Positions 52,385-61,114 of a stretch of DNA of 64,000 nt are shown one piece after another. A model generated the notes under the pieces. The model saw nothing but the letters and a program-made list of their open reading frames with translations, was not told the origin of the DNA and made no database searches. Made by a program: the position numbers and the translations under genes. Numbering within the stretch: position 1 is the first letter of the stretch; the number at the start of each line of letters is the position of its first letter. This stretch comes from Lachnospiraceae bacterium (lineage in GTDB: Bacteria > Bacillota > Clostridia > Lachnospirales > Lachnospiraceae), in NCBI GenBank assembly GCA_009774625.1, contig VSOB01000006.1, forward strand, positions 10,873 through 74,872. Direction: 5' to 3'.

Positions 52385-53115
52385 ATCAGCTTTTTATTTT
52401 TATCGTACATTGCCTGAATGGTTTTCCGGGTGTGAGCGCCCAGGAATTTCCGCTCTTCTCTGGAAAGCTCTTCCAGATGGATGGGAGCGCCAAATTCAAT
52501 AATAACATGTGCTTTTTTCATGGCAGGCAGATGGGCCTCCCAGACGGCGCTGGAATTGTTGATGCTGACGGGAATGATGGGACACTTTGCCTTCTCTGCC
52601 ATACGAAAACTGCCTTCCCGGAACGGAAGTATGATATCCGGGCTGGTATTTCGGGTGCCCTCCGGAAAGATACAGATGGAAATACCGGATTTGAGTTCCT
52701 CGATTCCTTTCAGGATGGCTTTCATGCCTTCTTTGATATTGTTTCTGTCCAGAAACAGACAGTGGATGTTTTTCATCCAGATGGAGAGCAGGGGCAGTTT
52801 GCTCATCTCTGCTTTGGCCACATAGCCTGTGGGATGGGGAAAGCACAGATAGGTCAGCACGATATCAAAATAACTGCTGTGATTGCCTACATAAAGAACG
52901 GCTCCTTCCTGCGGGATATGCTCTCTGCCGATCACTTCCAGAGATACGCCGGCCAGTATGGAACAGCCGCGGAAGGCCCATTTTACCATCGCCTGTGTGG
53001 TTCTGTTTTTCAGTTCGGGATTGTATTTCCCTATGATCCATTCCAGGATCAGAATGGGAATGCTGAAAATCAAAAACAATATAACAAATGATGATGTAAG
53101 CAGAAAACGAATCAT
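52381..53115 (-). CDS. plsC: 1-acyl-sn-glycerol-3-phosphate acyltransferase (PlsC family)
   Basis: Adds the second acyl chain in phosphatidic acid synthesis at the membrane. The 244-residue protein has an N-terminal hydrophobic anchor (about 5-28), the catalytic HX4D motif in VGNHSSYFD, and the substrate-binding FPEGTRN. GGAGG precedes ATG 53115. Paralogues exist in most genomes, so the symbol is by family. Confidence 0.85.
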   Translation of the reverse strand: MIRFLLTSSFVILFLIFSIPILILEWIIGKYNPELKNRTTQAMVKWAFRGCSILAGVSLEVIGREHIPQEGAVLYVGNHSSYFDIVLTYLCFPHPTGYVAKAEMSKLPLLSIWMKNIHCLFLDRNNIKEGMKAILKGIEELKSGISICIFPEGTRNTSPDIILPFREGSFRMAEKAKCPIIPVSINNSSAVWEAHLPAMKKAHVIIEFGAPIHLEELSREERKFLGAHTRKTIQAMYDKNKKLI

Positions 53116-53156
53116 GAAAAACCTCCTTGTATTGCGTGGTCTGCAGCCACCCTATT

Positions 53157-53185
53157 ATTATATCCAAGAGAGGCAGGATGTGCAA
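53157..53185 (-). promoter_or_regulatory. Candidate promoter of the PlsC-family gene
   Basis: On the minus strand TTGCAC (53180-53185), a 17-base spacer and a perfect TATAAT (53157-53162). Confidence 0.45.
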
Positions 53186-53319
53186 CGGATTCGGATTTAT
53201 AAATATACAAAAAGATTAATTTGTATATATAAAAATTGGGCAAAATGGACAAGACCGGTCATAATATTTCTGTTTCTTACATATATTGGTTACAAAACCC
53301 TATTGGATGATGATGGAAC

Positions 53320-53793
53320 ATGAAGCAAAGGATGGATTTTGTACGGAGCTGCCTCCATGCGGCCTTTGGGGAGGGGCGGGCGATAAGCAGCCGTTTTCTG
53401 CAGGTTCTGCTGGTTCTGGTTCTGACGGCGGCTGTGGTGGGATGCGGTAAAACACAGGATAAGACGCAGAAGCTGAACGATCTGAAATTTACGGTGCTGT
53501 CGGAGGAGCAGCTTCCCCAGGAGCTGAAACAGATGATGGAGGAGAAAAAGGGGGAAAGTTTCCGCCTGACCTTTGCCGATGAAAATGAGCTGTACATATG
53601 CGTGGGATATGGAAGGCAGCCTACGGGAGGGTACAGCATTTCTGTAACGGAGCTGTATGAAACAGAAAATGCGATTTATGTACACACCAATCTGCTGGGC
53701 CCGTCAGTGGGAGAGGCGAAAAAGGAAAGCCCGTCTTATCCATACATAGTGGTGAAGCTGGAAAAACTGGATAAGACAGTTGTGTTTGAGTAA
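53320..53793 (+). CDS. PrcB-like lipoprotein
   Basis: A 157-residue protein with an N-terminal hydrophobic stretch ending in a VVGC lipobox (Cys42) after an unusually long 27-residue leader. The C-terminal half contains YGRQPTGGYSISVTEL, NLLGPSVGEAKKESPSYPY and KLEKLDKTVVF, matching the PrcB C-terminal domain, first described in a spirochaete protease complex. In Clostridia such proteins are of unknown role. Its ribosome site is weak (ATGGAAC). Confidence 0.7.
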   Translation: MKQRMDFVRSCLHAAFGEGRAISSRFLQVLLVLVLTAAVVGCGKTQDKTQKLNDLKFTVLSEEQLPQELKQMMEEKKGESFRLTFADENELYICVGYGRQPTGGYSISVTELYETENAIYVHTNLLGPSVGEAKKESPSYPYIVVKLEKLDKTVVFE

Positions 53794-53904
53794 GGTTTTC
53801 CGGAGAAACGCTTTCATCAGCGCTTTCTTACTATTATAATTACTATAAGCGGCAGAAGAATGGAATAGGCAGCGGCAGATGGCGTAGTGGAAAACCTGGC
53901 AAGG

Positions 53905-53944
53905 GCTGCTGAGAACTGCTAAGAACTGTTAAGAGCTGCTGAGA
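53905..53944 (+). repeat. Four tandem 10-base repeats before the gene at 53955
   Basis: The units GCTGCTGAGA, ACTGCTAAGA, ACTGTTAAGA and GCTGCTGAGA follow without gaps, consensus RCTGYTRAGA. The repeat ends immediately before GGAAACAGAT and ATG 53955, so the last unit supplies part of the GAGAGG ribosome site. Confidence 0.75.
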
Positions 53945-53954
53945 GGAAACAGAT

Positions 53955-54608
53955 ATGGGAATGTGGAAGAAACTATGGAAGAAACTCCTTTCGCTGTTTG
54001 GGCGAAAAGGGCAGGAAACGGAGAAAGCAGGCGGCAGACGGATCAAAGAACTGCGCATCGATATGGGGCCGCTGCAGCGGCTTCGTTTCCGGGAGGCAGG
54101 AGCGGAGGTATGCCGAACCAGGGAAGAGCTGGATGAGAGCCGGATCAGAGATGTGCTGCAAAGGCTGCTGGACGGGGAGCTGAGATGGCTGGCCATAGAG
54201 TTTCAGCTCCAGGGAGAAGGCATTTATGTAAAGCGGCTGAAAAAAATCGTTTATCAGCCCTATGAGACTGCGCTGGTACTGCATCAGAGCGGCGGTAAAT
54301 TTGCCTGTCTGTATTTCAGCGGGCATACATATCGGGTCTATCTGTCCATCGGGAACGAGTATCCCTATTACCATGTGGACAGCAAAGAGCTGCAGAGGAT
54401 TCCGGTGGGAGATGTGACGCTGGTGGAGTATGGGATTCATGCAGCTCCGGAAGGTGTACTGGAAGCTGTCGGGGAGGTGCTCCGGGATATTCCGGGGGCT
54501 GAAAACAGGCTGTATGGCCCCGGCAGATGGAGCGCCAATAACAATGGCGTCGGCGGAGGGCCGAATACTTACCAGAAGCTGCGCAGAGAGTGGGGATTGC
54601 TGGAATGA
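53955..54608 (+). CDS. Uncharacterised basic cytoplasmic protein coupled to pyrC
   Basis: A 217-residue protein with no signal peptide or membrane segment. The first 30 residues are strongly basic and amphipathic (MWKKLWKKLLSLFGRKG), as in peripheral membrane-binding helices. The middle has alternating beta-strands (GKFACLYFSGHTYRVYLSIG). The C-terminus has a glycine/asparagine-rich turn (SANNNGVGGGPNTY). Its stop overlaps the pyrC ATG (ATGA). I recognise no family; the coupling suggests a link to pyrimidine synthesis but may be only operon packing. Confidence 0.6.
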   Translation: MGMWKKLWKKLLSLFGRKGQETEKAGGRRIKELRIDMGPLQRLRFREAGAEVCRTREELDESRIRDVLQRLLDGELRWLAIEFQLQGEGIYVKRLKKIVYQPYETALVLHQSGGKFACLYFSGHTYRVYLSIGNEYPYYHVDSKELQRIPVGDVTLVEYGIHAAPEGVLEAVGEVLRDIPGAENRLYGPGRWSANNNGVGGGPNTYQKLRREWGLLE

Positions 54609-55921
54609 GTGAGAGACAAAAGCGGGATAAGAGACTTTTGATTCAAAACGGTTTTATGATAGATCCCGGATCAGGCCGGGCGCAGCATTTGGATATTCTG
54701 GTACAGGACGGCCGGATCCTGCGCATGGGAGACAGACATACCTGGGAGGATTTACAGGCGGATCGCGAGATGCAGGTCTTTGATGCCGCCGGGCTGACGG
54801 TGGCGCCGGGGCTTGTGGATGTACATGTGCATTTCCGGGATCCGGGCTTTCTCTACAAGGAGGATATAGAAAGCGGCAGCAGAGCAGCCGCAAAAGGCGG
54901 ATTTACTACAGTGGTGCTGATGGCCAATACCAGACCGGCTGTGGACAATGCGCAGATCCTTGCCTATGTACTGCAAAAAGGACGGGAAACAGGGATACGT
55001 GTGGAAAGCTGCTGTGCTGTGACCAGAGGGCAGCAGGGCCGGGAGCTGACTGATATGGAAGAGCTGCTGGCGGCAGGAGCGGCAGGTTTTACCGATGACG
55101 GGATACCGCTGTTGGAAGAGGATGTGGCAAGACGCGCCATGCAGGAGGCGGCCAGACTGGGAACGGTACTGAGTTTTCATGAGGAGGACCCGGCCTATAT
55201 TGTCAATCCGGGGATCCATGCCGGAGCGGCATCGGCCCATTACGGCATCGGAGGCGCTTCCCGGCAGGCGGAAATCACTATGGTGGAGCGGGATATCCGG
55301 CTGGCGGGAGAGACGGGGGCCACGATCCTGATTCAGCACATCAGCACGAGGGAAGCGGTGGAACTGGTGCGTCGTGGAAAAAGACAGGGTATCCGTGTGT
55401 ATGCGGAAGCAACGCCCCATCATATAGCGCTCAATGAAAATGCGGCCATCAGGTACGGTACGCTTGCCAAAATGAATCCGCCGGTACGGGAAGAGGCGGA
55501 CAGGCTTGCGATTATAGAAGGGCTGCAGGACGGGACCATCGATCTGATTGCCACAGACCATGCGCCTCACAGCAGAGAAGAAAAGGCAAAGCCGATCACG
55601 GAAGCGCCCAGCGGCATTATTGGTCTGGAGACAGCGCTGGCGCTGGGCATCACGTATCTGGTAGAGCCGGGATATCTGACACTTATGTCACTTCTGGAAA
55701 AGATGACATATAATCCGGCCGGACTGTATGGTCTGGAGCAGGGCTGTCTGCGGGAAGGAGGATGGGCGGATATGGTCCTGTTTGATCCATCGGAGCATTT
55801 CCGGGTGGACGGATTTGTTTCCCGTTCCTGCAATTCTCCCTTCCTGGGGATGGAACTGACAGGAAAGGTGAAAGGGACGGTCTGCGGCGGCAGGCTGGTA
55901 TATCAGGAACAGGCAAAGTAA
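54605..55921 (+). CDS. pyrC: Dihydroorotase
   Basis: Cyclises carbamoyl aspartate to dihydroorotate. The 438-residue class I enzyme has the metal-binding DVHVHFRDPG, ANTRPAVDN, the AEATPHHIAL segment and ATDHAPHSREEK with the catalytic Asp. ATG 54605 overlaps the preceding stop. It is followed by pyrK and pyrD, giving two consecutive steps of UMP synthesis. Confidence 0.94.
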   Translation: MSERQKRDKRLLIQNGFMIDPGSGRAQHLDILVQDGRILRMGDRHTWEDLQADREMQVFDAAGLTVAPGLVDVHVHFRDPGFLYKEDIESGSRAAAKGGFTTVVLMANTRPAVDNAQILAYVLQKGRETGIRVESCCAVTRGQQGRELTDMEELLAAGAAGFTDDGIPLLEEDVARRAMQEAARLGTVLSFHEEDPAYIVNPGIHAGAASAHYGIGGASRQAEITMVERDIRLAGETGATILIQHISTREAVELVRRGKRQGIRVYAEATPHHIALNENAAIRYGTLAKMNPPVREEADRLAIIEGLQDGTIDLIATDHAPHSREEKAKPITEAPSGIIGLETALALGITYLVEPGYLTLMSLLEKMTYNPAGLYGLEQGCLREGGWADMVLFDPSEHFRVDGFVSRSCNSPFLGMELTGKVKGTVCGGRLVYQEQAK

Positions 55922-55934
55922 GAAAGGAACGGGC

Positions 55935-56714
55935 ATGGAACGAAAGAGAAAAGAAGTTGGAAAGGTGATTTCCCAAAAAGAACTGGCGCCGGGTATTTTT
56001 GATATGTGGATAGAAACCCATCTGGCGCAGCAGGCTGCGCCAGGGCAGTTTGTTATGATTTATCCCAGGGCGGAAAGCACCATACTGCCAAGACCCATCA
56101 GCATCTGTCAGGTGGAGAAGGAAGCCGGGCGGCTGCGTATCGTTTATCGTGTTGCAGGAAAAGGGACAGGGGAATTTGCCGGATACCGGGCGGGAGAGGA
56201 CATCGCACTGATGGGAACGCTGGGCAACGGGTTTCCGCTGAAAGAGGCGGAAGGAAAAAGGGCGCTTTTGCTGGGCGGCGGCATCGGCATTCCCCCGCTG
56301 CTGCAGCTCGCCAGAGAGCTGCCGGGAGAGAAAACCGTCCTGGCCGGTTATCGGGACAATCATCTGTTCCTGCAGGAGGACCTGGAGCAGTGCGGCCCTT
56401 TTTATGCGGCGACAGAGGACGGCAGCGTCGGCATTCGGGGAAATGTGATGGATGCTCTTATGGCGCATGGACTGGAAGGGGATGTGATCTATGCCTGTGG
56501 GCCTATGCCAATGCTGCGGGCAGTAAAACACTATGCCGGTGAGAGGGATATTCCGGCTTATCTGTCTCTGGAAGAGCGGATGGCCTGCGGTGTGGGCGCC
56601 TGTCTGGGCTGCGTGTGCAAAACGACCCGGAAGGATGCTCACTCTCATGTGAACAATGCGAGGATTTGTACTGAGGGACCGGTGTTTGAGGCGAGCGAGG
56701 TGGACATAGGATGA
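55935..56714 (+). CDS. pyrK: Dihydroorotate dehydrogenase B, electron-transfer subunit
   Basis: Carries electrons from PyrD to NAD+. The 259 residues have the FAD-binding RPISICQV, the NAD domain start LLGGGIGIPPLLQLA, and the [2Fe-2S] cysteines in ACGVGACLGCVC plus a distal Cys in ARICTEGP. Its stop overlaps the pyrD start by four bases. Confidence 0.95.
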   Translation: MERKRKEVGKVISQKELAPGIFDMWIETHLAQQAAPGQFVMIYPRAESTILPRPISICQVEKEAGRLRIVYRVAGKGTGEFAGYRAGEDIALMGTLGNGFPLKEAEGKRALLLGGGIGIPPLLQLARELPGEKTVLAGYRDNHLFLQEDLEQCGPFYAATEDGSVGIRGNVMDALMAHGLEGDVIYACGPMPMLRAVKHYAGERDIPAYLSLEERMACGVGACLGCVCKTTRKDAHSHVNNARICTEGPVFEASEVDIG

Positions 56715-57616
56715 AAACGGAAGTAACGATAGCGGGGGTCACTTTTCAAAATCCGGTGATGACGGCCTCCGGTACCTTTGGATCCGGTATGGAATACGGA
56801 GAATTTGTGGAGATCGGCAGACTGGGGGCAGTGGTGACCAAAGGAGTGGCGGCTGATCCCTGGCCGGGCAACCCTACGCCCCGGATTGCGGAGGTATATG
56901 GAGGGATGCTGAATGCCATCGGTCTGCAGAATCCGGGGATCGATGTTTTTATGGAGCGGGATCTGCCTTTTCTGGCGCAGTATGATACAAAGATCATAGT
57001 CAATGTGTGCGGAAAAACGATGGAAGAATATCTGGAAGTGGTGGAGCGGCTGGGGGATACCAGAGCGGACTTGCTGGAAATCAATGTTTCCTGCCCCAAT
57101 GTAAAGGAAGGGGCGATTGCATTCGGGCAGAATGCGGACTGTCTGTATGATATTACTTCTCAGATCAAACAGAAAGCCCGTCAGCCGGTCATCATGAAGC
57201 TGAGTCCCAATGTGACGGACATCGGGGAAATGGCAAGGGCAGCGGAGGCGGCAGGCGCCGATGCCCTGTCACTGATCAATACGCTGACAGGCATGAAAAT
57301 CGATATTGCCAGACGTACCTTTGCTCTGGCCAACCGGACTGGCGGTCTGTCCGGCCCGGCCATCAAACCGGTAGCGGTACGGATGGTATATGAGTGTGCC
57401 CACGCCGTGCGGATTCCCATTATCGGGATGGGCGGCATTACAAGCGGTGAAGATGCCATTGAATTTCTGATGGCAGGCGCAACGGCGGTCAGTGTGGGGG
57501 CGGCCAACTTTGCCGATCCCTGTGCCACGATCAAGGTGCTGGAAGGCATGGAAAACTGGATGAGGCAAAATGGTATAACGGATATCCATGAGATAATCGG
57601 TTGTGTCCAGTCATAA
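56711..57616 (+). CDS. pyrD: Dihydroorotate dehydrogenase B, catalytic subunit
   Basis: Oxidises dihydroorotate to orotate with FMN. The 301-residue TIM-barrel enzyme has NPVMTASGTFG, LLEINVSCPNVKEG with the catalytic-loop Cys, and IIGMGGITSGEDAIEF. The overlap with pyrK and the PyrK partner show it is the class 1B form. A terminator follows; pyrE and pyrF are not in the window. Confidence 0.95.
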   Translation: MKTEVTIAGVTFQNPVMTASGTFGSGMEYGEFVEIGRLGAVVTKGVAADPWPGNPTPRIAEVYGGMLNAIGLQNPGIDVFMERDLPFLAQYDTKIIVNVCGKTMEEYLEVVERLGDTRADLLEINVSCPNVKEGAIAFGQNADCLYDITSQIKQKARQPVIMKLSPNVTDIGEMARAAEAAGADALSLINTLTGMKIDIARRTFALANRTGGLSGPAIKPVAVRMVYECAHAVRIPIIGMGGITSGEDAIEFLMAGATAVSVGAANFADPCATIKVLEGMENWMRQNGITDIHEIIGCVQS

Positions 57617-57619
57617 AGA

Positions 57620-57668
57620 ACCTCCCTGTGTCATACCTTAGTGTAAGGAGACGCAGGGAGGTATTTTT
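57620..57668 (+). terminator. Terminator after pyrD whose 3' arm contains the next gene's ribosome site
   Basis: Perfect 9-base stem ACCTCCCTG (57620-57628) / CAGGGAGGT (57654-57662), extended by a GTC/GAC pair, followed by ATTTTTG. GGGAGGT in the 3' arm is also the ribosome site of ATG 57670. Confidence 0.7.
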
Positions 57669-57669
57669 G

Positions 57670-59211
57670 ATGGAATTGATGAAGAAAACAATACATATGG
57701 ATCGCATAAAGTGCAGGGCTTCCACCCAGATTACCCTAGAGGATGACAGAAATGTACCGGATCAGAAGCCGGATATGGAGCGGATCATCCTGCAGAGGGG
57801 CAAGGTGGTCATAGAGGAAATCAAGCCTACAGAAGATCATGTCAATGTAAAAGGGAAGCTGGAACTCTGGATCCTCTACCGGACGGAGGAGGGAACGGTA
57901 AGCCGTATGGACGGACAGCTTCCCTTTGAAGAACAGGTCTATATGGATGGGGTGAAAAGCGGGGACAATGTGGAGGCGGTATCTGAACTGGAAGATCTGA
58001 GCATTGATATGATCAATTCCAGAAAGCTGAGCGTGCGTGCGCTGATTTCTCTGACTCTTTCCGTAGAGGAGCTTTATGATGAAGAAATTGCTGTAGAGCT
58101 GTATCATGATGAGCCTGTGGAAACCAGAAAAAACCTGCTGTGCCTGACGGAAATCGCCATATTGAAAAAGGATATTCTACGGTTTAAAGAGGAAATCGAG
58201 ATGCCCCAGAGCTATCCTAACATTTTTGAGATCATCTGGGAGGAAATCCGGATATCAGGTATGACCTTTGAGGCATTGAACGAGCAGATTGCCGCGCAGG
58301 GGGAGATTCAGGTCTTTATACTCTATGAAGGAGAAGGAGAGGAGAGGCCGATAAAATGCCTGGAAAAGATCATACCGTTTCGGGAGATCATAGAATGTCA
58401 GGGCAGCAGAGAAACCATGATCCCTGATATTTCCTGGCATATCAGCCACAGCGAAGCCGAGGCCAGGAGTGATTTTGACGGAGAAGAACGTGTGGTGTGC
58501 CTGGATCTGGTACTGGATCTGGATGTCAAACTGTATGAAGAAGAACAGATTGAGGCTCTTAAAGATGTGTATGGGGTATCCAAAGAAGTGCGGGCCATCG
58601 GAAAGCAGGGGATGTTCAGCCGGCTGATGCTGCGCACATCGGGACGTACCCGTGTGGCGGAACAGGTAAAACTCCCGGCAGGTGCGCCGGATTTGACGGA
58701 AATCTGTCATAGCAGCGGCGAGGTGTCGATTGATGACAGGACACTTATGGAGGATGGTGTCGAGCTGACGGGAACCCTGACAGTGGAAGCAATTTATCTT
58801 GCAAATGAGGAAAAAGGGCTGGCTACTTTCAAAAGTGAACTGCCGTTTCGGTATGTACTTGAGACACCGGGGGTCAGCGAAGCGTGCAATTATGATATAA
58901 CACCGGTTATTGAACAGCTTTCGGTGACGGCATTAAGCAGCGCCGAAATTGATATCAAGGCGGTTTTGGGATTCGGGCTTTTGGGATTTTGCAGCACGGA
59001 AGAAGAAACGATTGCGGATATTTCCATTTCAGAGCCGGATATGGACATACTCAAAGATCTGCCCACGATCGTGGTTTATATTGCAAAGGACGGGGATGAC
59101 CTGTGGGGACTGGGAAAGAAATATTATGTACCGCTGGAGCAGATCCGGGAGATCAACCATCTGAGCACAGACAGCCTGAAGGCAGGGGATAAAATACTGA
59201 TTGTAAGATAA
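57670..59211 (+). CDS. sipL: SipL-like spore coat morphogenesis protein (DUF3794/SPOCS repeats and LysM)
   Basis: In C. difficile SipL binds SpoIVA through its LysM domain and is needed to anchor the coat. This 513-residue protein has the same order and size: DUF3794-type domains in the N-terminal, central and C-terminal parts (for example EIIWEEIRISGMTFEALNEQ near 200 and SGEVSIDDRTLMEDGVELTG near 360), then a C-terminal LysM (about 467-513, DDLWGLGKKYYVPLEQI). ATG 57670 is fixed by GGGAGGT. The symbol is by architecture. Confidence 0.8.
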   Translation: MELMKKTIHMDRIKCRASTQITLEDDRNVPDQKPDMERIILQRGKVVIEEIKPTEDHVNVKGKLELWILYRTEEGTVSRMDGQLPFEEQVYMDGVKSGDNVEAVSELEDLSIDMINSRKLSVRALISLTLSVEELYDEEIAVELYHDEPVETRKNLLCLTEIAILKKDILRFKEEIEMPQSYPNIFEIIWEEIRISGMTFEALNEQIAAQGEIQVFILYEGEGEERPIKCLEKIIPFREIIECQGSRETMIPDISWHISHSEAEARSDFDGEERVVCLDLVLDLDVKLYEEEQIEALKDVYGVSKEVRAIGKQGMFSRLMLRTSGRTRVAEQVKLPAGAPDLTEICHSSGEVSIDDRTLMEDGVELTGTLTVEAIYLANEEKGLATFKSELPFRYVLETPGVSEACNYDITPVIEQLSVTALSSAEIDIKAVLGFGLLGFCSTEEETIADISISEPDMDILKDLPTIVVYIAKDGDDLWGLGKKYYVPLEQIREINHLSTDSLKAGDKILIVR

Positions 59212-59268
59212 AGGCTATGGGGATACAGATGGGAGCGCAGGCGGTTTTGCCCGGCGTTTCGGAATATA

Positions 59269-59300
59269 AAAAACCTTCCGGATGATTCCGGAAGGTTTTT
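59269..59300. terminator. Bidirectional terminator between convergent genes
   Basis: A perfect 14-base stem AAAAACCTTCCGGA (59269-59282) / TCCGGAAGGTTTTT (59287-59300) with a 4-base loop; it has T runs in both directions. Confidence 0.9.
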
Positions 59301-59328
59301 GTCTTTATACAGCAACTGTGCGGGCCGC

Positions 59329-59985
59329 TTAGGCCTGAGACTGGGTGGTATCCTCTGTGGTATCTGTCTTTTTGGATTCTTCACTCCATTTATCAAATTT
59401 CTCCATCACAGCATCATAGGTACGGCTGGTAAGATCGGGAAGATCTTTGCCCCAGGTACCGGTTGCCTGTTTGTAGCCTTTGATAAATGCGTTTTTCATT
59501 TCTTCCATCTTTTCAGGATCGCCGCCGGAAAGGGCTTTGGCAAAATCAAGGATACGGTCTGAAGTCTGGTTCACACCCCAGTATCCGTCATCGGCAATGT
59601 CAGCCTGTGCCTGCGCTTTGGTTGCCGCGTCTACAGTGAAATTACCGCCTGCCAGGAATTTCCACATGCTGTCGTTGTTGGCAGTACCGAATGTCTTGCC
59701 CTGTCCCAGCATCATCTTTTCCACCAGACTTCTCATCTGGGCAGTGCGTGCCTCCGCATCTGCTTTCAGCTTTGCCACAAGCTCTGTGTTGGGCTTGTAA
59801 GTTGTTTTGGCGGAATCGGTCTTTTGGTTCTCTGATTTTTCATATACCACGCCGGTAGCCGCGTCTGAAGCTGTACCTGCTGCAGAGCTTTCTGTCTTTT
59901 TGTCAGAAACTGTATTTTTGATACTGCTGCTGTCATAGGCGTCATAATTTACGCCGCTGTTTGCTGTAACTCCGTTTACACTCAT
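59329..59985 (-). CDS. Uncharacterised protein behind a sigma-28-type promoter
   Basis: A 218-residue soluble protein without signal peptide. The N-terminal ~75 residues are low-complexity and rich in Ser, Thr, Ala and Asp. The C-terminal part is helical, with DDGYWGVNQTSDRILDFAKA, SGGDPEKMEEMKNAFIKGY and TWGKDLPDLTSRTYDAVM. That last pattern recalls uncharacterised domains of motile bacteria, but I cannot name the family with certainty. AGGAGG precedes ATG 59985. The promoter type suggests expression with late flagellar genes. Confidence 0.6.
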   Translation of the reverse strand: MSVNGVTANSGVNYDAYDSSSIKNTVSDKKTESSAAGTASDAATGVVYEKSENQKTDSAKTTYKPNTELVAKLKADAEARTAQMRSLVEKMMLGQGKTFGTANNDSMWKFLAGGNFTVDAATKAQAQADIADDGYWGVNQTSDRILDFAKALSGGDPEKMEEMKNAFIKGYKQATGTWGKDLPDLTSRTYDAVMEKFDKWSEESKKTDTTEDTTQSQA

Positions 59986-60054
59986 CCGAAAAACCTCCTT
60001 GTCCGAACTGAACTGCTCTGTGCCTTATTTTGGCATTTCCTTCTGCTATCCCTT

Positions 60055-60081
60055 ATATCGGACAAAAAAGAAAGAATCTTA
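60055..60081 (-). promoter_or_regulatory. Sigma-28 (flagellar sigma)-type promoter
   Basis: On the minus strand TAAG (60078-60081), exactly 15 bases, then TCCGATAT (60055-60062); 9 of 12 matches to TAAA-N15-GCCGATAA. It lies 70 bases before ATG 59985 and overlaps the end of the PfkB gene. Confidence 0.6.
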
Positions 60082-61047
60082 ATAGCGGGAAAGATGTTTC
60101 CGGGGAGTATTTTCCATAAAAGTCAGTACCTGGGCTTCACTTTCCACGGTGTGGTGGGCGCCGATGCCTGTGGCGTTTAATGCGCCTGCCGCACAGGCAA
60201 AAGCAGTGCATTTGCGCAGCGGCCATCCTTTTAAGAGCGCATGGGTAAAGGCCCCTGTAAAAGTGTCGCCGCAGCCGGTGGTATCCAGGATGACGTCCGG
60301 ACAGTAGGGATCGGTATAGAAGGATTCGTTTTGGTTCTGAAAGAAACAACCGTCGCCGCCTAACTTGATTACTACATTTTTCACACCGTGGGCAAGGAAA
60401 TAATCTGCAATTTTATGAGGCTCGGTTTCCCCTGTGGCGTATATGGCCTCTTCCAGGCTGGGCAGGATGTAGTCGATATGGGGATAGACAGGGAGCATGG
60501 CGGCCGGACCGATCTGATTGAGGTCATAGGTCATATCACAGAGCGTAAGAGCGCCGTAGCTTCCGGCACGGGCCAGAATATCCGCCATGCCCATACCGTC
60601 CAGGCCCGGCAGGCAGAACAGGCTTCCTACGGTGACAGCCCGTGTCTGCTGCAGAACCGCATCGGAAATATCCTGCGGGGTCAGATGACAGGCGTCATTG
60701 CCCGGTTTGACCAGAAAAGAGCGTTCGCCGTCCGGTTTGATGGCTACAATGGCCAGCATCATTTCTGCCGTATCGTCCCGTATGATCAGAGAACGGTCCA
60801 ACGGCTCGCTTTCCAGAGTGCTGTAAATGCTGTTTCCGATACTGTCTCTTCCGATTTTGACCAGAAGGGCGGCTCTGCTGCCCAGGCGGGAGAGGGTAAC
60901 GGCTTCGTTGGCGGCGTCGCCGCCTGAAGTGATGATTCCGCTGTCGGCAACGGAAGTGTCCCGGCTCAGGGCGTCAAAAGGAATATTGGTGATGATGATA
61001 TCCTGAACTACAAATCCGATACAGACCACATCGTATGTTTTTTTCAT
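60079..61047 (-). CDS. PfkB-family carbohydrate kinase
   Basis: A 322-residue ribokinase-fold sugar kinase. It shows the N-terminal GG motif (SGGDAANEAVTLSRLG), KIGRDSIGNSI and the anion hole with catalytic Asp in DTTGCGDTFTGAF. The substrate is probably the sugar handled by the neighbouring isomerase-fold protein. AAAGGATG precedes ATG 61047. It is the last gene of the ROK-isomerase-kinase group. Confidence 0.88.
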   Translation of the reverse strand: MKKTYDVVCIGFVVQDIIITNIPFDALSRDTSVADSGIITSGGDAANEAVTLSRLGSRAALLVKIGRDSIGNSIYSTLESEPLDRSLIIRDDTAEMMLAIVAIKPDGERSFLVKPGNDACHLTPQDISDAVLQQTRAVTVGSLFCLPGLDGMGMADILARAGSYGALTLCDMTYDLNQIGPAAMLPVYPHIDYILPSLEEAIYATGETEPHKIADYFLAHGVKNVVIKLGGDGCFFQNQNESFYTDPYCPDVILDTTGCGDTFTGAFTHALLKGWPLRKCTAFACAAGALNATGIGAHHTVESEAQVLTFMENTPRKHLSRY

Positions 61048-61114
61048 AGTTTCATCCTTTCTGTATATTCTGATTCACTTCAGCCGGCGGAGCCTTTTGA
61101 GATACCGGGAACCG

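Noticed and set aside
53803..53829. A fourth copy of the stop-codon hairpin repeat (AGAAACGCT / AGCGCTTTCT)
   Set aside because: It has similar arms but lacks the stop-codon overlap and the TTATGAATAA tail; probably an unrelated weak terminator after the PrcB-like gene.
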